A stretch of DNA of 8,677 nt from contig CAUHFS010000068.1 of assembly GCA_959605475.1 (NCBI GenBank), forward strand, positions 1 to 8,677. The letters run 5' to 3'. The stretch is from an uncultured Collinsella sp. (GTDB taxonomy: Bacteria > Actinomycetota > Coriobacteriia > Coriobacteriales > Coriobacteriaceae). The first letter of the stretch is position 1; the number at the start of each line of letters is the position of its first letter. Position numbers and translations under genes: made by a program. Below are positions 1 through 5,166 of the stretch, piece after piece. Below the pieces are notes generated by a model, which saw nothing but the letters and a program-made list of their open reading frames with translations, had not been told where the DNA came from and searched no databases.

Positions 1-10
1 CCTCTTCCAT
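1..10 (-). CDS. Possible start of a gene running off the left edge
   Basis: On the minus strand an ATG at position 10 begins an open frame (Met-Glu-Glu) that leaves the window after three codons. It is preceded by AAGGGAG, a good Shine-Dalgarno match, eight bases upstream. The gene would be downstream of the MscS gene on the same strand, after the hairpin at 67-105. Nothing can be said about its product. The call rests only on the ribosome-binding site and the ATG, so it could be coincidence. Confidence 0.3.
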
Positions 11-66
11 GGTGTCTACTCCCTTAGTCGTTTAAACAACGATATGAACCATGGTACCACGATGCG

Positions 67-105
67 AAACCACCACAAAGGTGCCTGTCCCCTTTGCGGT
101 GGTTT
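67..105 (-). terminator. Long hairpin at the 3' end of the MscS gene (palindrome family member H1)
   Basis: The arms are 67-81 and 91-105: eight pairs, one A-C mismatch, then six pairs, with a nine-base loop (82-90) containing CCTGTCC. Read on the minus strand, the hairpin starts inside the TAA stop codon of the MscS gene (107-105). Only three T residues follow the inner arm, so as an intrinsic terminator it is weak. It may instead protect the mRNA 3' end or be a REP-like repeat. It is closely similar to the hairpin at 972-1011. Confidence 0.6.
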
Positions 106-872
106 TAGGCGATGATGGGAGCGATGGCGCGAATGCAGGCGTCGGCTGCCGTGAAGGTGGTGCTATCGTCGCTGACGATAAAGATGATTTTGCCCTTGAT
201 GCCAAAGTCGCCGATCTCGCTAAAGAGCACGTAGGGCTCCTTGTCAAAGCCAGAGATGGGAAGCACCGCGGCCTTGGTGGCGTCGGTGAGCTCATCTGCC
301 AGCGCGTCCAGTGAAGCCCACTTGGACGTGTCCTTTACGGCAACGGGCACGGCAACGCGCCCAAAGGGCATGAGGTGCACGAGCGTGTTCTTGGAGATAT
401 TTGAGTTGGGGACGATGATGGTCTGCCCGCAGGCGTCCTCGATGGTCGTATGGCGCCAGGTGATATCTTGGACCACGCCCGTCACGCCGCCGACCTCGAT
501 ATTGTCGCCGGGTTTGATGATGCCCATAAAGGTCACCTGCATGCCACCGATAAGGTTTGACAGCGTGTCCTGAAAGCCGAGCGAGATGGCGATGCCGCCG
601 ACGCCAAGAGCGGCGACGAGGGCGTTTGCATTAATGCCAAAGCAGTTGTCGAGGATAAAGCTGCCGCCGATCATCCAAATGACGGCGCGCGCGATGTTGA
701 TGAAGATGCTTGATGAAGGGAGTGGGTTATCGTCGCGGTTGAGCAGGTGGTACAGGGTCTTGGACGCGACCTTGGCGGCAACGGCGGTGCCGATGGCCAA
801 GATACCTGCCCAGATGATGTTGTGGACCCATCGTTGTGAAAAGAAATGAAGAATCGGCTCAAACAATTCCAT
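105..872 (-). CDS. Small-conductance mechanosensitive channel, MscS family
   Basis: This 255-residue inner-membrane channel protein should open on membrane tension and release solutes during osmotic downshock. Hydrophobic segments lie at about residues 16-35 and 56-76. The pore-lining TM3 spans about 82-118 and is rich in Ala and Gly (ALVAALGVGGIAISLGFQD), as is diagnostic of MscS. A beta-domain follows, with KPGDNIEVGGVTGVVQDI (about 120-137) and the IVPNSN motif (about 153-158). It is slightly shorter than E. coli MscS (286 residues), mostly at the C-terminus, so it belongs to the minimal three-helix type. The ATG at 872 is supported by AGGAGG nine bases upstream. The gene stands alone between hairpin clusters. 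A weak promoter candidate (TATCAT as -10) lies just upstream of the ribosome-binding site. Confidence 0.93.
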   Translation of the reverse strand: MELFEPILHFFSQRWVHNIIWAGILAIGTAVAAKVASKTLYHLLNRDDNPLPSSSIFINIARAVIWMIGGSFILDNCFGINANALVAALGVGGIAISLGFQDTLSNLIGGMQVTFMGIIKPGDNIEVGGVTGVVQDITWRHTTIEDACGQTIIVPNSNISKNTLVHLMPFGRVAVPVAVKDTSKWASLDALADELTDATKAAVLPISGFDKEPYVLFSEIGDFGIKGKIIFIVSDDSTTFTAADACIRAIAPIIA

Positions 873-916
873 GTAGAGAAACCTCCTAATGATCGTCCAA
901 CCATGATACCCATCAA

Positions 917-948
917 GAAGCCCGACCGATCAAATTCGGACGGGCTTC
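917..948 (-). terminator. GC-rich hairpin between the ABC ATPase and MscS genes
   Basis: The arms GAAGCCCG (917-924) and CGGGCTTC (941-948) pair perfectly. An A-A mismatch and four further pairs (926-929 with 936-939) lie inside, around a six-base loop. On the minus strand it is followed by TTGATGGG, a poor U-tract. It is probably a backup terminator for the importer operon or a transcript-stabilising structure ahead of the MscS gene. It is not similar to the neighbouring hairpins at 972-1011 and 1027-1069. Confidence 0.5.
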
Positions 949-971
949 TGTGCTCGATATGGGGGTTAGCG

Positions 972-1011
972 AAAACCGCCGCAAAGGTATCTGCTCCTTT
1001 GCGGCGGTTTT
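972..1011. repeat. Perfect 16-bp-stem palindrome (family member H2)
   Basis: The arms 972-987 and 996-1011 are perfect reverse complements (AAAACCGCCGCAAAGG) around an eight-base loop, TATCTGCT. The plus-strand reading ends in five T residues and the minus-strand reading in four, so it could terminate transcription either way. No plus-strand gene lies upstream, so any terminator role would be for the importer operon. The sequence aligns nearly base for base with the hairpin at 67-105, including the flanking GCG. That marks the two as copies of one repeat family. Confidence 0.65.
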
Positions 1012-1026
1012 TGACGTTTGTGCAGA

Positions 1027-1069
1027 TAAAACCTGCCAAAATAAACCTGTCCCTTTTTGGCAGGTTTTA
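1027..1069 (-). terminator. 15-bp-stem hairpin overlapping the ATPase stop codon (H3)
   Basis: The arms 1027-1041 and 1055-1069 pair perfectly (15 bp) around a 13-base loop containing CCTGTCCC. The TAA stop codon of the ABC ATPase gene (1069-1067) forms the base of the stem. On the minus strand the second arm ends in GGTTTTA, a short U-rich tail. The likely role is 3'-end formation for the importer operon. The loop core is shared with the hairpin at 67-105, but the stem sequence differs. Confidence 0.65.
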
Positions 1070-1861
1070 GCTCAGCAGCATGCGGTCGTTGGCGAGCTCG
1101 CCGCCCGAGACCTCCTCGAACTTCTGCAGCAGGTCGGCCACGGTGAGCGACTTTTTCTCGTCGCCGGCCACATCGTAAATCACATGGCCCTCGTGCATCA
1201 TGATCAGACGGTTACCCAGACGGATGGCGTCGTTCATGTTATGCGTGACCATGAGCGTGGTCAGGTGGTTCTCGTCGACGATCTCCTCGGTCAGGTTGAG
1301 CACCTTCGATGCCGTCTTGGGGTCGAGGGCCGCCGTGTGCTCGTCGAGCAGCAGCAGGCGCGGCTTGGTGAGCGTGGCCATCAGCAGGGTGAGTGCTTGG
1401 CGCTGACCGCCCGAGAGCAGGCCGACCTTGGCGTTGAGGCGCGTGTCCAGGCCGAGGTCCAAGCGCTTGAGCAGCTCAACGTACTCGCCCTTTTCGGCCT
1501 TGGTGACGCCCCACGAAAGACCTCGACGCTGGCCGCGGCGCTTGGCGAGGGCTAGATTCTCGGCGATCTGCATGTCGGCTGCAGTGCCGCGCATGGGGTC
1601 CTGGAAAACACGGCCCAGGTACTTGGCGCGCTGCGACTCGCTCAGACGCGAGATATCGTTGGCGTCGAGCTCAATAACGCCCGAATCGAGCGGATACACG
1701 CCGGCGATCATATTGAGCAGCGTGGACTTGCCGGCGCCGTTGCCGCCAATCACGGTTACAAAGTCGCCGTCGTTAAGGGTGAGGTCGACGCCGGTGAGTG
1801 CGCGCTTCTCGGTGACGGTGCCCTTGTTAAAGGTCTTTTTGACGTGCGAGAGCTTAAGCAT
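1067..1861 (-). CDS. ABC importer ATP-binding protein (COG1101 type, TrpZ-like)
   Basis: This 264-residue cytoplasmic ATPase powers the importer encoded by the two upstream genes. All nucleotide-binding motifs are intact: Walker A GGNGAGKST (about 39-47), Q-loop Gln at about 87, signature LSGGQ (149-153), Walker B LLLLDE (169-174) and switch His in VTHN (about 207). The chosen ATG at 1861 overlaps the permease stop codon by eight bases (ATGCTTAA), which indicates translational coupling. GGGGAG lies nine bases upstream of it. An ATG at 1870 directly abuts that Shine-Dalgarno and is less likely. The family is known from the streptococcal TrpXYZ system. The transported substrate cannot be read from the ATPase. 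It is the last gene of the operon, and its stop codon lies in the hairpin at 1027-1069. Confidence 0.94.
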   Translation of the reverse strand: MLKLSHVKKTFNKGTVTEKRALTGVDLTLNDGDFVTVIGGNGAGKSTLLNMIAGVYPLDSGVIELDANDISRLSESQRAKYLGRVFQDPMRGTAADMQIAENLALAKRRGQRRGLSWGVTKAEKGEYVELLKRLDLGLDTRLNAKVGLLSGGQRQALTLLMATLTKPRLLLLDEHTAALDPKTASKVLNLTEEIVDENHLTTLMVTHNMNDAIRLGNRLIMMHEGHVIYDVAGDEKKSLTVADLLQKFEEVSGGELANDRMLLS

Positions 1862-2777
1862 CTGCCTCATCTCCCCTCGTGTAGGAGCTGCGGAGCTTAT
1901 AACGCTCCCAAACCACGGGCACGCACAGGGCCACAGCAACGATCACGGCGGAGAGCAGCTTCATGTCGTTGGCATCCATGCCCAGCTGCAGCACGATGGC
2001 GCGAATGAGGAAGTACACCACGGAGCCAAAGACGGCAGAGGCAAGACGGACGCTAAACTGCGTCAGACCGCCGGGCAGCAGGCGGCCGAGCACCTCGCCG
2101 ATAACAATGGCGGCAAGACCGATAACGATGGCGCCGGTGCCCATGCCAATGTCAGCGTACTTCTGGCTCTGGCAGATGAGCGCACCCGAAAGGCCGATAA
2201 GGGCGTTGGAGAGCACGAGGGCGATCATCTTGGTGGAGTTGGTGTTGACGCCCAGGGCGCGGATCATGCACTCGTTGTTGCCGGTGGCACGCAGCGCCGA
2301 GCCGATCTCGGTGCCAAAGAACCAGTACAGGATGGCGACGATGGCCACGGCCAGCACAATGCCCAGGATAATGGCAACAGTGGACTGCGGCAGGCCCGTC
2401 ATGTGGCTGACGGATGAGAAGATGGTGCCCTTGGCAAGGATGGGCGTGTTGGATTTGCCCATGATGCGCAGGTTGATGGACCACAGACTGATCTGCGTAA
2501 GGATTCCGGCGAGGATCGCGGGAATCTCAAAGACGGTGGTCAAGATGCCCGTGACGGCGCCCGCGATGGCACCGGCGCACATGCCGGCCAGCATGGCGAG
2601 CAGCGGGTCGACGTTATTGTTGACGATAAGCACGGCGCAGACACAGCCGCCGAGGGCAAAGCTGCCGTCGCAGGTCATATCGGGGATGTCGAGCAGGCGG
2701 AACGTGATAAACACGCCAAGCACCATAATGCCCCAGAGGACACCCTGCGAAACGGCGCCCTGCAATGCAATGAGCAT
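1854..2777 (-). CDS. ABC importer permease (BPD_transp_2 family, COG4120 type, TrpY-like)
   Basis: This 307-residue polytopic inner-membrane protein forms the channel of the importer, probably as a homodimer. Hydrophobic helices run through most of it. Near the N-terminus is the conserved stretch RLLDIPDMTCDGSFALGG (about 27-44), which I recognise from the COG4120 permeases that partner with COG2984 binding proteins. The branched-chain amino acid/ribose permease fold (LivH/RbsC-like) is expected. The ATG at 2777 is preceded by AGGAGG at eight bases. The gene follows the binding-protein gene after a 204-base gap holding a hairpin, and overlaps the ATPase gene by eight bases. No frame damage is seen. 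Confidence 0.92.
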   Translation of the reverse strand: MLIALQGAVSQGVLWGIMVLGVFITFRLLDIPDMTCDGSFALGGCVCAVLIVNNNVDPLLAMLAGMCAGAIAGAVTGILTTVFEIPAILAGILTQISLWSINLRIMGKSNTPILAKGTIFSSVSHMTGLPQSTVAIILGIVLAVAIVAILYWFFGTEIGSALRATGNNECMIRALGVNTNSTKMIALVLSNALIGLSGALICQSQKYADIGMGTGAIVIGLAAIVIGEVLGRLLPGGLTQFSVRLASAVFGSVVYFLIRAIVLQLGMDANDMKLLSAVIVAVALCVPVVWERYKLRSSYTRGDEADA

Positions 2778-2860
2778 GCTTCATACCTCCTAGGATAGGG
2801 TGGACACGTGATTTTCCATAATAGCGGTACCAATGCATAAAAGAGCGGTGGACAGATGTT

Positions 2861-2878
2861 TTGTTTTACCTGAAACAA
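2861..2878. promoter_or_regulatory. Inverted repeat TTGTTT-N6-AAACAA
   Basis: A perfect six-base dyad with a six-base spacer lies three bases from the hairpin at 2882-2910, in the gap between the binding-protein and permease genes. It resembles a repressor or activator site, or a small RNA hairpin. A weak -10-like TATTAT (minus strand, 2823-2818) lies between it and the permease start, but no convincing -35 was seen. A short AT-rich dyad like this can arise by chance. Confidence 0.25.
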
Positions 2879-2881
2879 GCA

Positions 2882-2910
2882 GGGCGAACGCCGGTCTTTA
2901 GCGTTCGCCC
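2882..2910 (-). terminator. Intercistronic hairpin between binding-protein and permease genes
   Basis: The arms GGGCGAACGC (2882-2891) and GCGTTCGCCC (2901-2910) pair perfectly over ten bases with a nine-base loop. On the minus strand the stem is followed by TGCTTGTTTC, too poor in T for full termination. Placed just after the binding-protein gene, it most likely protects that message or attenuates read-through. Binding proteins of ABC importers are usually made in excess over the membrane parts. Confidence 0.55.
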
Positions 2911-2981
2911 CAATGACTCAGATATTGAATAACGCAGCTGTGGCGCGCGTGCGGGCCCTAGACGCGTCACCGCGCATGGTG

Positions 2982-3962
2982 CTATTCGTCCAGAGCGGAA
3001 AGGTCGATATCCAGAGCCTCGGCCATCTCGTCGTTTTTGACGACGACCAGGTCCTTGCTCGAGAGGTGCTTGATCGGCATATCCTCGGGCTTGGCCTCGC
3101 CCTTCAAGATCTTGACGGCCATCTCGCCTGCAGCGTAGCCCAGGTCCTCATAGTTGATGGAGAGGGTGAACAGACCGCCGGCCTTGCACATGCCCTCCTC
3201 GCCAGTCACGAAGGGGAGCTTGTTCTCCTTGCAGATCTGGCCGACCTGCGAAGCGCCCGCGGCGATGGTGTTGTCGGTGGGGGAGTACAGCGCGTCGACC
3301 TTGCCCACGGCAGACTCGACGACGGACTGGATCTCGTTGGAGCTCGAGACGGTGAAGTCGGTGTACTCCAGGCCCAGCTTGTCGAGTTCCTTCTTGGCGG
3401 CCTTGATCTGGACGTCGGAGTTGGACTCAGCGGTGCAGTAGAGCAAGCCGACCTTCTTAACGTCGGGCAGGACCTTCTGCATCATCTCGAGCTGCTCGGC
3501 GACCGGGGTGAGGTCGGAAGCGCCCGTGACGTTGGTGCCGGGCTTGTCGTTGTCCTGGACCAGGCCGGAGGCGGCGTAGTCGGTGATGGCGCAGCCAACG
3601 ATGGGGATATCGGCCGTAGCGCCGGCGGCAGCCTGCGCGGCGGGCGTGGCGATGGCATAGATCAGGTCGACGCCGTCGCCTACGAACTTGTCGGCAATGG
3701 ACTTACACGTGGACTGGTCGTTCTGGGCGTTCTTCTGGTCGATCTTGACCTTGAGACCGCTCTTCTTGATGGCCTTGACGAAGCCGTCGTTGGCGGCATC
3801 GAGCGCGGAGTGCTCGGTGAGCTGCAGAACGCCGATGGTGTAGTCGGAATCGGCGGCAGCGGAGCCGGAACCAGAGTTGCCACCGCATCCAGCGAGCGGG
3901 GCGAGCGCGAGCAGGCCGGCAGAGACCAGAAGGCTCCTGCGGCTGATGGTGATGTCCTTCAT
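2982..3962 (-). CDS. ABC importer substrate-binding lipoprotein (ABC_sub_bind family, COG2984, TrpX-like)
   Basis: This 326-residue surface lipoprotein captures the ligand and delivers it to the permease. The N-terminus has twin arginines in ISRRSLLVS (residues 6-14), a hydrophobic stretch, and the lipobox LAGC with Cys26 as the lipidated residue. A Gly/Ser/Ala linker follows. This suggests Tat export with lipid anchoring. The mature part has the two-lobe periplasmic-binding fold of PF04392, with segments such as YTIGVLQLTEH, IPIVGCAITDY and VGLLYCTAESNSD. Streptococcal relatives are linked to tryptophan uptake, but this protein's ligand cannot be told from sequence. GGGGG lies eight bases upstream of the ATG at 3962. 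It is the first gene of the operon and has its own promoter candidate. Confidence 0.93.
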   Translation of the reverse strand: MKDITISRRSLLVSAGLLALAPLAGCGGNSGSGSAAADSDYTIGVLQLTEHSALDAANDGFVKAIKKSGLKVKIDQKNAQNDQSTCKSIADKFVGDGVDLIYAIATPAAQAAAGATADIPIVGCAITDYAASGLVQDNDKPGTNVTGASDLTPVAEQLEMMQKVLPDVKKVGLLYCTAESNSDVQIKAAKKELDKLGLEYTDFTVSSSNEIQSVVESAVGKVDALYSPTDNTIAAGASQVGQICKENKLPFVTGEEGMCKAGGLFTLSINYEDLGYAAGEMAVKILKGEAKPEDMPIKHLSSKDLVVVKNDEMAEALDIDLSALDE

Positions 3963-3994
3963 ATCATTACCCCCAGTATAAAAATGGCTGGAAA

Positions 3995-4020
3995 CACTGC
4001 ACTAGGAAAAAGTGCAAGTG
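3995..4020. promoter_or_regulatory. Dyad at the predicted importer transcription start (operator or leader hairpin)
   Basis: TGCACT (3998-4003) and AGTGCA (4011-4016) form a perfect inverted repeat with a seven-base spacer. CAC (3995-3997) and GTG (4018-4020) extend it past one bulged base. It covers the expected transcription start of the binding-protein gene, just downstream of the -10 element, a classic repressor position. As RNA it would be a hairpin at the very 5' end of the message. No known operator consensus was recognised. Confidence 0.4.
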
Positions 4021-4022
4021 GG

Positions 4023-4053
4023 ACTATAGTAACGCCGTTGTCCATTTTTACAA
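4023..4053 (-). promoter_or_regulatory. Promoter candidate for the importer operon
   Basis: On the minus strand TTGTAA (4053-4048) serves as -35. The -10 is either TACTAT (4031-4026, spacing 16) or TATAGT (4028-4023, spacing 19). An A-rich stretch upstream (minus-strand AAAAAACC, 4071-4064 region) could act as an UP element. The predicted start near 4016 gives a leader of about 55 bases. It was found by eye, and the spacing is imperfect in one reading. Confidence 0.45.
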
Positions 4054-4084
4054 TAACCTGGCGGGTTTTTTAATACAGAATCGG

Positions 4085-4113
4085 ATGGGCGGTACGGGTA
4101 GTCTAATGGGCGG
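4085..4113. repeat. Two direct repeats of ATGGGCGG, 21 bp apart
   Basis: ATGGGCGG occurs at 4085-4092 and again at 4106-4113, a 21-base period or about two helical turns. Both copies lie between the WYL-regulator stop codon and the importer promoter, about 30-60 bases upstream of its -35. The phasing would suit a dimeric activator, but the repeats are short and G-rich in a GC-rich genome. Confidence 0.3.
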
Positions 4114-4122
4114 CGGAGGGTC

Positions 4123-4908
4123 TTATGCGGCGGAGGAGGCATCGTCCTCGTCCAGGGCGGCGAAGAGCTTCTTGCCGTCGAGGAGACGTGTGGTGACGTT
4201 TCTCATTCGGCCGATCTCTACGGTACGCAACGTGTCATCGGCGCCTCGCGCGTCATAGACCGTTCCCAGCAAATACGAGATGCCGTCTCGTTGCTTGATG
4301 GCAAAGGGACGGAGTGTCATCCGTGCCACTTCGACCTCTCCGCGTGCCGTGACACTCGAAATATCAAAACTCACCGTGGTTCCGTGGTCGATGGCCTGCT
4401 CGATGAGCTCGCAGGCATCGATGCGCTTGACGGGCGTGCGTGTGGCCTTGGTGGATTTGCCGCCTGCGCTTGGAGCAGGCTCGGGTGCATCGAGGTAGCC
4501 GCGAACGTCGGCACTCGCCATGGCGACCAGGTGCTGCGCCATGCTTTTTCGAATGGCGATGGGCGTAGAGCGGTTGCGCATGACCATGCCGTGGAGTCGG
4601 ATGATCTCTTCGTCGGTGAGCGGACGGGTCAAGAGCCGATACCCCACGCCGCGCTTGTACTCAATTTCGTATCCGGCATGGCGAAGTGCGGAGATGGCAG
4701 TGTAGATGCTGCGCCGCGCCGCCGAGATGGGCATGCGGGCGGGGTCGTCGGGATGGGCGAGGCGCCGGATCAACTCATCGGAAAGCATGGCCTTGTCCTC
4801 GCCAGTGTTTTCGCTTAATAGTTGCAAGATACGAACGGCGCGATAGGCTGCCATCGAGGCGGCGCCCCTCGTCGTGGTCTCGTAGGTTTCAACAGCGGCT
4901 TCGGTCAT
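4123..4908 (-). CDS. WYL-domain transcriptional regulator with N-terminal winged helix-turn-helix
   Basis: This 261-residue protein is probably a DNA-binding regulator. The N-terminal part (about 22-93) reads as a winged HTH: AVRILQLLSEN, then SAARRSIYTAISALRHAGYEIEY and a wing RGVGYRL. This is the arrangement seen ahead of WYL domains (YafY/DeoR-like). The C-terminal part (about 165-250) has the WYL-like core ISYLLGTVYDARG...LRTVEIGRM. The canonical Trp-Tyr-Leu is replaced by Ser-Tyr-Leu. WYL domains bind small ligands or nucleic acids, and the effector here is unknown. I chose the ATG at 4908, with AAGGA ten bases upstream. A GTG at 4917 sits one base after that Shine-Dalgarno and is unlikely. 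The gene lies 160 bases upstream of the importer operon on the same strand, so it is a candidate regulator of it. Confidence 0.85.
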   Translation of the reverse strand: MTEAAVETYETTTRGAASMAAYRAVRILQLLSENTGEDKAMLSDELIRRLAHPDDPARMPISAARRSIYTAISALRHAGYEIEYKRGVGYRLLTRPLTDEEIIRLHGMVMRNRSTPIAIRKSMAQHLVAMASADVRGYLDAPEPAPSAGGKSTKATRTPVKRIDACELIEQAIDHGTTVSFDISSVTARGEVEVARMTLRPFAIKQRDGISYLLGTVYDARGADDTLRTVEIGRMRNVTTRLLDGKKLFAALDEDDASSAA

Positions 4909-5049
4909 GGTGCCCACGTCCTTTCCGTTTTGGGTGGCGACGGTATGGAGCCTAGGACGCGGGGTTTTCCCAGGGGCGCAGGGCGCTCTGGGCGGTCGGT
5001 AGTCGTCGGCAAACGGCGGGTCGAGTTTTCAACAACCCTGCCTAACTGA

Positions 5050-5071
5050 CCAAAACCTTGCCAAAAGCTTG
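5050..5071. repeat. Tandem 11-bp repeat upstream of the WYL-regulator gene
   Basis: CCAAAACCTTG (5050-5060) is followed immediately by CCAAAAGCTTG (5061-5071), with 10 of 11 bases identical. One repeat unit is about one helical turn. It lies between the asnS terminator and the WYL gene, about 140 bases upstream of the latter's start. The rest of the 258-base gap 4909-5166 shows only the terminator at 5085-5120 and no clear promoter. The repeat could be a binding site for a regulator. Confidence 0.35.
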
Positions 5072-5084
5072 ACGGATACCGTTG

Positions 5085-5120
5085 AAAAAAGCGTCTCTCG
5101 ACCGATGTCGAGAGACGCTT
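5085..5120 (-). terminator. Intrinsic terminator of asnS
   Basis: A perfect 14-bp stem (arms 5089-5102 and 5107-5120, AAGCGTCTCTCGAC) closes a four-base loop. On the minus strand it runs into TTTTTT (5090-5085). It is placed 46 bases after the asnS stop codon and is a textbook rho-independent terminator. It separates asnS from the WYL-regulator gene. Confidence 0.92.
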
Positions 5121-5166
5121 GTGCGATGAGCGTTGGCGTGTGGCGACGCGAGCTAGCGTCCGACGA

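Noticed and set aside
18..52. AT-rich dyad TCGTT/AACGA around GTTTAAAC near the left edge
   Set aside because: The arms are only five bases, there is no link to a clear promoter, and the neighbouring gene is outside the window.
2797..2803. AGGGTGG resembling the T-box core, which would fit tryptophan regulation of the importer
   Set aside because: It is on the plus strand, opposite to the operon. The bases after it do not match the T-box consensus, and no leader-length structured region is present.
4055..4071. Short stem AACC/GGTT followed by a T run on the plus strand
   Set aside because: Only four or five pairs, and no plus-strand gene ends before it. The A-rich minus-strand reading is better explained as upstream promoter sequence for the importer.
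2913..4073. Long plus-strand open frame antisense to the substrate-binding protein gene
   Set aside because: Its product is a low-complexity run of Gly, Val, Leu and Asp typical of a GC-rich antisense frame. It has no ribosome-binding site, and the minus-strand frame is a clear binding protein.
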